A stretch of DNA of 12,452 bases from Clostridiales bacterium (lineage in GTDB: Bacteria > Bacillota_A > Clostridia > Christensenellales > Aristaeellaceae), in contig JAIKWN010000279.1 in assembly GCA_024684665.1 (NCBI GenBank), forward strand, positions 1 through 12,452, in the 5' to 3' direction. Of this stretch, positions 6,898 to 12,452 are shown piece by piece. The notes beneath the pieces were generated by a model. That model was not told the origin of the DNA and did no database searches. It saw only the letters and a list, made by a program, of their open reading frames with translations. Every line of letters starts with the position of its first letter. Within the stretch, counting starts at the first letter, position 1. Position numbers and translations under genes: made by a program.

Positions 6898-7548
6898 ATG
6901 CCGGAACCAAAGGTAAATTACCAGCAGTTGCTGGAGCGGGAGCTGGAGCGTTTAAAAGGGGAGGGGAAGCGGCCACGGCTGCTGCTGCACGGGTGCTGTG
7001 CGCCATGCTCCTCCTACGTGCTGGAATACCTATCGGGCGCGTTTGACATCACGCTTCTCTATGACAATCCGAACATTTCCCCGCAGGAAGAATATGAGAA
7101 GCGCGCTGCGGAGGCAGAGCGGTTGATCCAGGAAATGGGCGTCCCCGTTAAGCTGCAGGTCGCACCCTGGGAACCGGAAGCGTATCGTAAGGCTATCCGC
7201 GGACTGGAGAACGAGCCAGAGGGCGGACGGCGCTGTGAGGCTTGCTTTCGGTTGCGCCTCTCCCGTGCGGCGAAGGCGGCAAAAGACGGCGGATATGACT
7301 ATTTCACGACAACGCTCTCAATATCCCCGCTCAAGGACGCGCAGCTTTTGAACCGCATCGGGCGGGAGATCTCAGAGGAGACAGGCGTGCCCTATCTCTT
7401 CTCGGACTTCAAAAAAAAGAATGGCTACCGTCGCTCCTGCGAACTATCAGCTGTCTATCATCTGTATCGTCAGGATTATTGTGGCTGTGCCTTCTCGAAG
7501 GCGGAGCGGAACCGGCGGAAGGCAGCAGAGGAGGAACAGAATGGATAA
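6898..7548 (+). CDS. queH: Epoxyqueuosine reductase QueH
   Basis: A 216-residue iron-sulfur enzyme (formerly DUF208) that carries out the last step of queuosine synthesis, reducing epoxyqueuosine to queuosine at the wobble position of GUN-anticodon tRNAs. It is the non-cobalamin alternative to QueG. Characteristic cysteines are visible: CCAPC (33-37), CEAC (113-116) and YCGC (194-197). Family segments YDNPNISPQEEYEKR, FTTTLSISPLKDAQ and SDFKKKNGYRRS are present. I chose ATG 6898 because GGAGG at 6885-6889 is exactly eight bases upstream; ATG 6877, overlapping the dipeptidase stop, has only a weak site and would add seven residues. The 3' end overlaps the next gene by eight bases. The 8-A run at 7411-7418 encodes the conserved KKK and is not a frameshift. 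Confidence 0.94.
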   Translation: MPEPKVNYQQLLERELERLKGEGKRPRLLLHGCCAPCSSYVLEYLSGAFDITLLYDNPNISPQEEYEKRAAEAERLIQEMGVPVKLQVAPWEPEAYRKAIRGLENEPEGGRRCEACFRLRLSRAAKAAKDGGYDYFTTTLSISPLKDAQLLNRIGREISEETGVPYLFSDFKKKNGYRRSCELSAVYHLYRQDYCGCAFSKAERNRRKAAEEEQNG

Positions 7549-8524
7549 GCGCACCGCTTTCTTTGGAATGATCCTGTGCTGCCTGTTCCTGCTCAGTGGA
7601 TGTGGCAGTTCGGGGCAGAAGGAAACGCCCCGGGATGACGGCCTTCTCATCGGTTTTGCGCAGATTGGCTCTGAGAGCGGCTGGCGCATCGGCAACACGA
7701 AGAGTGTGCGGGACGCAGCGGATGCGGCGGGCGTCCGTCTCATGATGGCGGACGCGAACCAGAAGCAGGAAAACGAAATACGGGCGATCCGTTCTTTCAT
7801 CGCCTATAACGTTGATGTAATCGCATTCGTGCCGATCGTAGAAGACGGGTGGGAAAACGTGCTCGCCGAAGCAAAGCGGGCGAAAATCCCCGTTATTCTC
7901 TCCGACCGTCAGGTCAGCAGTACGCTTGACCCCACACTATATAGCGCTTATGTCGGCGCGGATTTCTATAGCGAAGGCAGGCGTGCAGGCGAATATCTGA
8001 TTCGCAAGGCGGATGAGCTTGGACGGGACTGCCTGCGCGTCGCGGAACTGTCGGGCACGCCGGATTCAACTCCGGCGCTGCAGCGTGCACAGGGATTCCG
8101 GGATACTGTAGCGGGTGATGGGCGCATTGAGATCGTCACATCGGTTTCGGGTGATTTCATGCGTTCTAAAGGAAAAGAATGCATGAGCAAGATTCTGAAC
8201 GAATTCCCGGACGGCATCGATGTGCTTTATTCGCACAATGACGCGATGAGCTACGGTGCAATCGAGGCGATGGAGGCGGCCTCTATCCGCCCTGGTGAGG
8301 ATATCGTAATCATCTCAGTGGATGGGGAGCAGGAGGCGATTGACCTGCTCCAGGCTGGGAAAATGAACTGCGTTGTCGAATGCACGCCAATGCTCGGTAG
8401 TCTGGTCATGAAGCTCGCAAAGCAGCTTGCAGCGGGGGAAGAGGTGCCGCGGGTGATCTATCCGGAAGAAACAGTATTCACAGAATGGGACGATCTCTCT
8501 GGCCTAGCGCCTCGGGGATACTGA
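7541..8524 (+). CDS. YtfQ-like sugar-binding lipoprotein, probable sensor partner of the kinase
   Basis: A 327-residue periplasmic-binding-protein type I (Peripla_BP_4) lipoprotein. Residues 5-20 form a hydrophobic signal ending in the lipobox LLSG-C21, so it should be anchored by lipid on the outer face of the membrane. The mature part follows the galactofuranose-binding protein YtfQ: GFAQIGSESGWR (38-49), DANQKQENEIRAIRSF (71-86), DR (122-123), SGDFMRSKGKE (203-213), SHNDAMSYGAIEA (231-243) and SVDGEQEAID (259-268). The start ATG 7541 follows GAGGAGG by six bases; the frame stays open upstream inside queH but has no ribosome site. The kinase gene starts one base after its stop. No permease or ATPase follows, so the role is more likely ligand sensing for the kinase than uptake. 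The exact sugar is not known. Confidence 0.9.
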   Translation: MDKRTAFFGMILCCLFLLSGCGSSGQKETPRDDGLLIGFAQIGSESGWRIGNTKSVRDAADAAGVRLMMADANQKQENEIRAIRSFIAYNVDVIAFVPIVEDGWENVLAEAKRAKIPVILSDRQVSSTLDPTLYSAYVGADFYSEGRRAGEYLIRKADELGRDCLRVAELSGTPDSTPALQRAQGFRDTVAGDGRIEIVTSVSGDFMRSKGKECMSKILNEFPDGIDVLYSHNDAMSYGAIEAMEAASIRPGEDIVIISVDGEQEAIDLLQAGKMNCVVECTPMLGSLVMKLAKQLAAGEEVPRVIYPEETVFTEWDDLSGLAPRGY

Positions 8525-8525
8525 G

Positions 8526-9977
8526 ATGCGCCCCGCTGGAAGCCGGAGCGTCGCTGAGGGTGCAAGCCGCCTGACGAGCTTCGTTACGTTTATTCTTCTC
8601 ATTCCGGCGCTGACGGCGCTCGTGCTGATGCTCGTATATGCGAACACCTATTCGCAAGCCGGAAAACGTATGGCGGACGCTGCGCGGCTGAAGCCAATGG
8701 TTGCGCACGATATTCCGGAACGCATATGGTCCGCTGTCGCGGGGCGGGAGAGCTATGAGGACTGCGGTGCGGACGGGCAGATTGAAGAGGTTGACGGTGA
8801 GCTGGACCGTATGATCGCGGAATCCGGGAACCGCCTGGAGCTGACCGTAGCGCGGCGCGCGATGGATACTCTGGCAGGATATGCAGCGGAGATCCGTGAA
8901 AATATGGAAGCTGGAGGCCCGGTAACGGCAAATGAGGCGCTGTTGGACGAAGTCCGGTCTGTGGCGGCGCTGATCGAGAATATGCTGGGCGACTGTATCA
9001 CGGCGGAAGCGGAGGCACTGGCTGAACGCAACCGCGTGCTCTCACGCATTGTATTTGCTGCAGCCATCGCGGAGGCCGCGGTGCTCATACTGGCACTGAC
9101 CGTCTCACTGCGCATGCGTGGGCGCATGGTCCGGGAAATCCGCGCGCCGATCGTTCGCCTTCAGGAAACGACGACGCGCCTGGCCGGAGGAGATCTGACC
9201 GCGCGGGCAGAGCACACGGACATCGCGGAAATGACAGAACTGACCGAGAGCGTAAACGTCATGGCGGACCGTCTGCAGGAGCTGATCCGCCAGAACCGGA
9301 TCGAGCAGGAGAATCTGAAGAAGGCGGAGATGCGGACGCTGCAGGCCCAAATCAATCCGCATTTCCTTTACAACACGCTGGATACCATCCTCTGGCAGGC
9401 AGAAGATGAAAACAGTGCGGAGGTCATCCGTCTGACTAAAGCGCTCTCCGACTTTTTCCGCATTTCGCTTTCCTCCGGCAGGGACTGGATCACGGTAGAG
9501 CAGGAGATCCGGCACCTGTCGGGGTATCTTTCAATCCAGAAGACGCGCTACAGGGACGTTCTGAATTACGAAATCGACGTGGATCCGGAAATCCTGCCCT
9601 GCCCCATGCTGAAACTGGTGTTGCAGCCCCTGGTGGAGAACGCGATCTATCACGGGATTAAGGAGCACCGGGGCGGTGGAACGATCACAGTTTCGGGCCG
9701 GCGGGAGGGAGATTTCCTCGCTTTTTCGGTACGGGATACGGGCGGCGGCATGACGGAAGAACAGCTTACAGCGGTGCGCAGAAGCCTCGCAGAGGGGACG
9801 GACATGCCTCATGGACGCGAGTTCCCGGGTCACGCAGGTTCCGGCTTCGGCCTCAGCAACGTGAACCAGCGCATCCGCCTCTATTACGGACAGGAAACGG
9901 GGCTTTCCATCGAGAGCAGCCCAGAGGGAACAACGGTTTCCTTCCGGGTGAGTGCTCAGGGAGGAGGTGACAGATAG
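8526..9977 (+). CDS. Sensor histidine kinase, YesM/LytS-like (HisKA_7TM-less, HAMP plus His_kinase)
   Basis: A 483-residue membrane kinase. Transmembrane segment 1 spans about 17-39 and segment 2 about 172-195; between them lie some 130 extracellular residues predicted to be mostly helical and rich in A, E and R. A HAMP domain follows (about 196-248, with IRAPIVRLQETTTRLAGGDL), then a coiled stretch. The His_kinase domain holds the phospho-accepting histidine in QINPHFLYN (H279). The ATP-binding domain has the N box LQPLVENAIYHG (366-377, N372), G1 DTGGGM (404-409) and G2 GSGFGLSNV (438-446). The extracellular part has no recognisable ligand-binding fold, consistent with reading ligand through the lipoprotein encoded one base upstream. 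The response-regulator gene starts one base after its stop. Substrates of such kinases are usually extracellular sugars. Confidence 0.93.
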   Translation: MRPAGSRSVAEGASRLTSFVTFILLIPALTALVLMLVYANTYSQAGKRMADAARLKPMVAHDIPERIWSAVAGRESYEDCGADGQIEEVDGELDRMIAESGNRLELTVARRAMDTLAGYAAEIRENMEAGGPVTANEALLDEVRSVAALIENMLGDCITAEAEALAERNRVLSRIVFAAAIAEAAVLILALTVSLRMRGRMVREIRAPIVRLQETTTRLAGGDLTARAEHTDIAEMTELTESVNVMADRLQELIRQNRIEQENLKKAEMRTLQAQINPHFLYNTLDTILWQAEDENSAEVIRLTKALSDFFRISLSSGRDWITVEQEIRHLSGYLSIQKTRYRDVLNYEIDVDPEILPCPMLKLVLQPLVENAIYHGIKEHRGGGTITVSGRREGDFLAFSVRDTGGGMTEEQLTAVRRSLAEGTDMPHGREFPGHAGSGFGLSNVNQRIRLYYGQETGLSIESSPEGTTVSFRVSAQGGGDR

Positions 9978-9978
9978 C

Positions 9979-11586
9979 ATGGCGATCCGAGTCTTTCTGG
10001 TGGACGACGAGGTGGCGATCCGCGAGGGCATCCGCAATTCCCGCATCTGGGAGGATGGCGAATTTACTCTGGTAGGGGAGGCGCCGGACGGGGAGATTGC
10101 GCTGTCAATGATCGGAGACGAGCGGCCGGACATTGTACTGACCGACGTGCGCATGCCTTTCATGGACGGGATGCAGCTGGCGGAAGAGCTCTCGCGTCAG
10201 ATGCCATGGATCGAAATCATGATCCTCTCCGGGTATGACGAGTTTGAATACGCGAGAAAGGCCATGAGTCTTGGTGTGCAGGAATACCTGCTGAAGCCGA
10301 TCTCTGCGGCAGAACTGAGGACTGCACTGGAGCGGGCGGCAGAGCGACTTCGCCGGGAGAAGAGCCGCAGCGAACGGACAGAGAGCCTGCGCCGCCGCCT
10401 CGCGGGCGGAAGCCGCTTTATGAAGGAAAAGCTGCTCTCATCACTGCTTTCTTCTCCCATGGGTGAGGAAGAGGAACGCGCCTGTCTGACCCAGATGCGC
10501 GCGCTGGGAATTGATCTCGTTTCCGGCTGCTATGTGGCGGAGGACATTTTCTGGGAAGATGGCGGGGAAGACCTTTCTCCCGGTCGTGATGCTGTCTACG
10601 CCCTGGCGGAAAGCGCTGGCGGTGCGGTGCATGCCTGTTCCGGGCGGCATGGCTCTCTCGTTCTCGTGCTTGGCGCAGACGAGCGGGATGCGGAGGGGCG
10701 GGCATATGCCTTTGCGCGCAGCGCGCTCGGCGAACTGGAGCGCATGGGCTGCCAGCGGGCACTGGTCTCCGTTGGGGACCCGGTACCCCGGCTTGGACTT
10801 GCCTGTGATTCTTACCGGTCGGCGCGGCACATCCGGCATATCCTTTCAGCTGCGGGACGGGATGCGGGTTTTACCGTGGCGGGGAGTCGTGATCTCTCAG
10901 AGGAACAGGTCGCACCACCCGAAACGGATGTTCGCCCTCTTTACGAGCGCCTTCAGTACGCAGAGGCGGGCGACGCCGAACGCATCCTCGCGGAGTATGC
11001 AGCGACATTGGACCGGGCAGAACTGCACTCGGTTGTGGTAGACAGCTATTTGACGGTGGAGGCCCTGATGACGGCCTCGCGTATCCTTCGGGAAGCAGGG
11101 GGCAAGACGGCGGACCTGCCGGAAGCGGCGCGCTACGAGCGCATGCTGACGGATGCGGAAGGACGGGCGAACCTGGACGCGGCGGCAGGGCTTCTGCGCT
11201 GTGCCCTCGAGTACCGCGACGCCCGCAGACCGGGAAGAGGAGGCGCGACGCTTGCTAGAGCGCGCGCATACCTTGCACAGCACTTCGACAATCCGAATCT
11301 GATGCTGCGGGATGTGGCGGAATACGTGGGCATGAGCGACAGCCGATTCTCTGCCGTTTTTGCCCAGCAGATGGGGATCACCTTTACAGAGCATCTGACG
11401 GCTCTGCGTATCGGGAAAGCGAAGGAACTGCTTGCCCAGACGGAAATGCGCGCCTCCCAGATCGCTCAGGCGGTGGGCTACAATGATCCGCACTACTTCA
11501 GTTACCTTTTCCGCAAGCATACAGGGATGACGGCGTCGGATTATCGCCGGGGTGAAAAAAACCCGACTGAATCGGGGGAATTTTGA
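9979..11586 (+). CDS. Response regulator with AraC-type DNA-binding domain, YesN-like
   Basis: A 535-residue transcription regulator, the cognate partner of the kinase. The receiver domain (about 1-120) has the acidic pocket D9 and D10, the phosphorylated D56 in LTDVRMP, S84 and K106 in LLKPIS. A long middle region (about 125-424) of mixed character has no motif I can name, as is common in YesN-type regulators. The C-terminal AraC/XylS double helix-turn-helix spans about 425-524 (MLRDVAEYVGMSDSRFSAVF and ASQIAQAVGYNDPHYFSYLF). The frame is open from an ATG at 9952, but AGGAGGTGA at 9962-9970 lies ten bases before ATG 9979, and MAIRVFLVDDE is the standard receiver start. The likely target is the binding-protein promoter 100 bases downstream. 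Confidence 0.94.
   Translation: MAIRVFLVDDEVAIREGIRNSRIWEDGEFTLVGEAPDGEIALSMIGDERPDIVLTDVRMPFMDGMQLAEELSRQMPWIEIMILSGYDEFEYARKAMSLGVQEYLLKPISAAELRTALERAAERLRREKSRSERTESLRRRLAGGSRFMKEKLLSSLLSSPMGEEEERACLTQMRALGIDLVSGCYVAEDIFWEDGGEDLSPGRDAVYALAESAGGAVHACSGRHGSLVLVLGADERDAEGRAYAFARSALGELERMGCQRALVSVGDPVPRLGLACDSYRSARHIRHILSAAGRDAGFTVAGSRDLSEEQVAPPETDVRPLYERLQYAEAGDAERILAEYAATLDRAELHSVVVDSYLTVEALMTASRILREAGGKTADLPEAARYERMLTDAEGRANLDAAAGLLRCALEYRDARRPGRGGATLARARAYLAQHFDNPNLMLRDVAEYVGMSDSRFSAVFAQQMGITFTEHLTALRIGKAKELLAQTEMRASQIAQAVGYNDPHYFSYLFRKHTGMTASDYRRGEKNPTESGEF
11555..11584. terminator. Weak, possibly bidirectional terminator overlapping the response-regulator stop
   Basis: CCCGA/TCGGG (11562-11566 with 11572-11576) with the loop CTGAA forms a 5-bp hairpin. 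It is preceded by seven A (11555-11561) and followed by GGAATTTT. On the plus strand the T run is short and two bases away, so termination would be partial. On the minus strand the seven T directly follow the stem, which is a better signal. It lies inside the last codons of the regulator gene. Confidence 0.4.
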
Positions 11587-11646
11587 ACCGGTTATAGTCG
11601 AAAACCGGAAAAGAGGAATAAGAACGCGACGATTTTTAACGGTTAT
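11586..11646. repeat. CGGTTAT repeats and AACCGGTT palindrome upstream of the binding-protein promoter
   Basis: The heptamer CGGTTAT occurs at 11589-11595 and 11640-11646, in the same orientation and 51 bases apart. The first copy is part of the perfect palindrome AACCGGTT (11586-11593), and AACCGG recurs at 11603-11608, so CCGGTT and AACCGG can also pair across a 9-base loop. The second copy ends 14 bases before the -35 box, where an AraC-type activator would sit. Candidate operator only. Confidence 0.35.
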
Positions 11647-11660
11647 GAAAGTTTTTTTCC

Positions 11661-11689
11661 TTTACTTTTTGAGAGAAAGCAGGTAAAAT
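11661..11689 (+). promoter_or_regulatory. Sigma-A-type promoter for the downstream sugar-binding protein gene
   Basis: TTTACT (11661-11666) and TAAAAT (11684-11689) are separated by exactly 17 bases, in an A+T-rich stretch unlike the flanking genes. Transcription should begin near 11696, giving a leader of about 42 bases. The -35 box is only a partial match to TTGACA, which suits an activated promoter. Confidence 0.75.
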
Positions 11690-11715
11690 ATCACCAAACA
11701 GCAGGTAAAACCTGC
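11678..11715. repeat. Direct repeat AGCAGGTAAAA with a palindrome at the transcription start
   Basis: AGCAGGTAAAA occurs at 11678-11688, overlapping the -10 box, and again at 11700-11710; the copies are offset by 22 bases, two helical turns. The second copy is half of the perfect inverted repeat GCAGGT-aaa-ACCTGC (11701-11715), just after the predicted start. This could be a repressor operator or a small 5' hairpin in the leader. The protein that would bind it is not evident from the sequence. Confidence 0.5.
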
Positions 11716-11737
11716 CAAATCAAAAGGAGGATTCGTT

Positions 11738-12452
11738 ATGAAGAAACTGCTTGCTCTGGCGCTTGCTCTCGTCCTTCTGATGGGCGCGGCGGCGGCGATG
11801 GCCGACTTCAAGGTTGCTTTCTCTCAGATCGGACAGGAGTCTGACTGGCGTACGGCAAACACCGACAGCATCAAGGCCGCGATCGAAGGCCATGAGGGCT
11901 GGGAACTGATCTATGATGACGCACAGCAGAAGCAGGAGAATCAGATCAAGGCGTTGCGCAACTTCATCACCCAGAACGTGGACGTCATCCTGTTTACCGG
12001 TGTTGTTTCCACTGGTTGGGAAGAGGTGCTCAAGGAAGTCAACGAGGCTGAGATCCCGCTGATCCTGATCGACCGTCTCCCGGATTGCATTGACCAGATC
12101 GACTACGTCGCAGCTTTCGGCGGAGACTTCGTCGAGGAAGGACGCCGTCAGGTCGCATGGGCTGGCGAGTATCTGAAGAGCGTTGGCCGCGGTGACGAGG
12201 AAGTCAACGTTGTTATCATGGAAGGCACCACCGGTGCATCCGCACAGGTCGGCCGTACCGAGGGCAACCTGGCTGCCATCGCTGACTATCCGAACATGAA
12301 GGTCGTTGGACAGCAGTCCGGCAACTTCACCCGTGCGGAAGGACAGGCCCTCATGGAGAGCTGGATAAAGACCATCGACAAGATCGATGTCCTGATCGAT
12401 CAGAACGACGATATGGCACTGGGCGCACTCGACGCCATCAAGGGCGCCGGCA
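11738..12452 (+). CDS. YtfQ-like sugar ABC transporter substrate-binding protein (partial, C-terminus beyond window)
   Basis: The first 238 residues of a periplasmic-type sugar-binding protein. The signal peptide MKKLLALALALVLLMG ends in AMA before D23, which suits signal peptidase I, and there is no lipobox cysteine. YtfQ-family segments are clear: AFSQIGQESDWR (about 27-38), DDAQQKQENQIKALRNF, DRLP, SGNFTRAEG and DQNDDMALGALDAIKGAG. It is a paralog of the lipoprotein encoded at 7541-8524. The start ATG 11738 has AAAGGAGG seven bases upstream, an almost ideal site. All arginine codons seen are CGT or CGC, unlike the neighbouring genes that often use CGG, which suggests high expression. ATPase and permease genes are expected to the right but are not in view. 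The likely ligand is a hexose or pentose, perhaps galactofuranose. Confidence 0.93.
   Translation, partial: MKKLLALALALVLLMGAAAAMADFKVAFSQIGQESDWRTANTDSIKAAIEGHEGWELIYDDAQQKQENQIKALRNFITQNVDVILFTGVVSTGWEEVLKEVNEAEIPLILIDRLPDCIDQIDYVAAFGGDFVEEGRRQVAWAGEYLKSVGRGDEEVNVVIMEGTTGASAQVGRTEGNLAAIADYPNMKVVGQQSGNFTRAEGQALMESWIKTIDKIDVLIDQNDDMALGALDAIKGAG

Noticed and set aside
7411..7418. Run of eight A in queH as a programmed frameshift site
   Set aside because: It contains a dnaX-like slippery heptamer in the right phase, but the codons encode the conserved FKKKNGY motif, queH continues intact to YCGC, and a -1 shift does not enter the lipoprotein frame.
8526..9977. Long minus-strand open frames inside the kinase and regulator genes as real genes
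   Set aside because: They are mirror frames of G+C-rich coding sequence, rich in R, S, A and P, with no motifs.
1..12452. Mobile element, CRISPR array, toxin-antitoxin or defence system
   Set aside because: No transposase, integrase, spaced direct repeats or defence-like domains are visible, and composition is even across the window.

Overview
The window reads as a G+C-rich member of the Bacillota (class Clostridia), most likely a fermentative gut or rumen anaerobe. This rests on strong GGAGG ribosome sites, the maturation genes for an oxygen-sensitive [FeFe]-hydrogenase, QueH instead of QueG, and a YesM/YesN-style two-component pair next to sugar-binding proteins. A Christensenellales-like lineage would fit, but that is a guess. 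Coding density is very high: the largest non-coding gaps are about 150-160 bases. I see no tRNA, rRNA, CRISPR array, transposase or prophage gene.

The layout is two divergent transcription units leaving a shared promoter region at about 4479-4634. Leftward (minus strand) runs a TM1266-type hydrogenase-system regulator, an intrinsic terminator, hydF, hydE, then a NitT/TauT/SsuABC-type ABC transporter (permease, ATPase, and the start of a solute-binding protein cut by the window edge). HydE and HydF build and carry the two-iron subcluster of [FeFe]-hydrogenase. HydG and the hydrogenase itself are not in the window.

Rightward (plus strand) runs serS (seryl-tRNA synthetase), a terminator, an M19-family dipeptidase, queH (epoxyqueuosine reductase), a YtfQ-like sugar-binding lipoprotein, a membrane histidine kinase and an AraC-type response regulator. 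The last five genes are packed within 17 bases of each other or overlap. After a 151-base regulatory gap with its own promoter and repeats comes a second YtfQ-like sugar-binding protein, which runs off the right edge and probably starts a sugar ABC transporter operon.

The most interesting unit is 7541-12452. A membrane-tethered sugar-binding lipoprotein is encoded directly before a histidine kinase and a DNA-binding response regulator, and is followed by a paralogous soluble binding protein. This looks like a three-part sugar sensor (binding protein, kinase, regulator) that switches on the uptake system whose binding protein shares its ancestry and probably its ligand. The architecture resembles the described XylFII-LytS-YesN xylose system, but with YtfQ-type (galactofuranose-family) binding proteins. 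The second point of interest is the placement of an SsuABC-like importer behind hydF-hydE, with a terminator in the leader of hydF.
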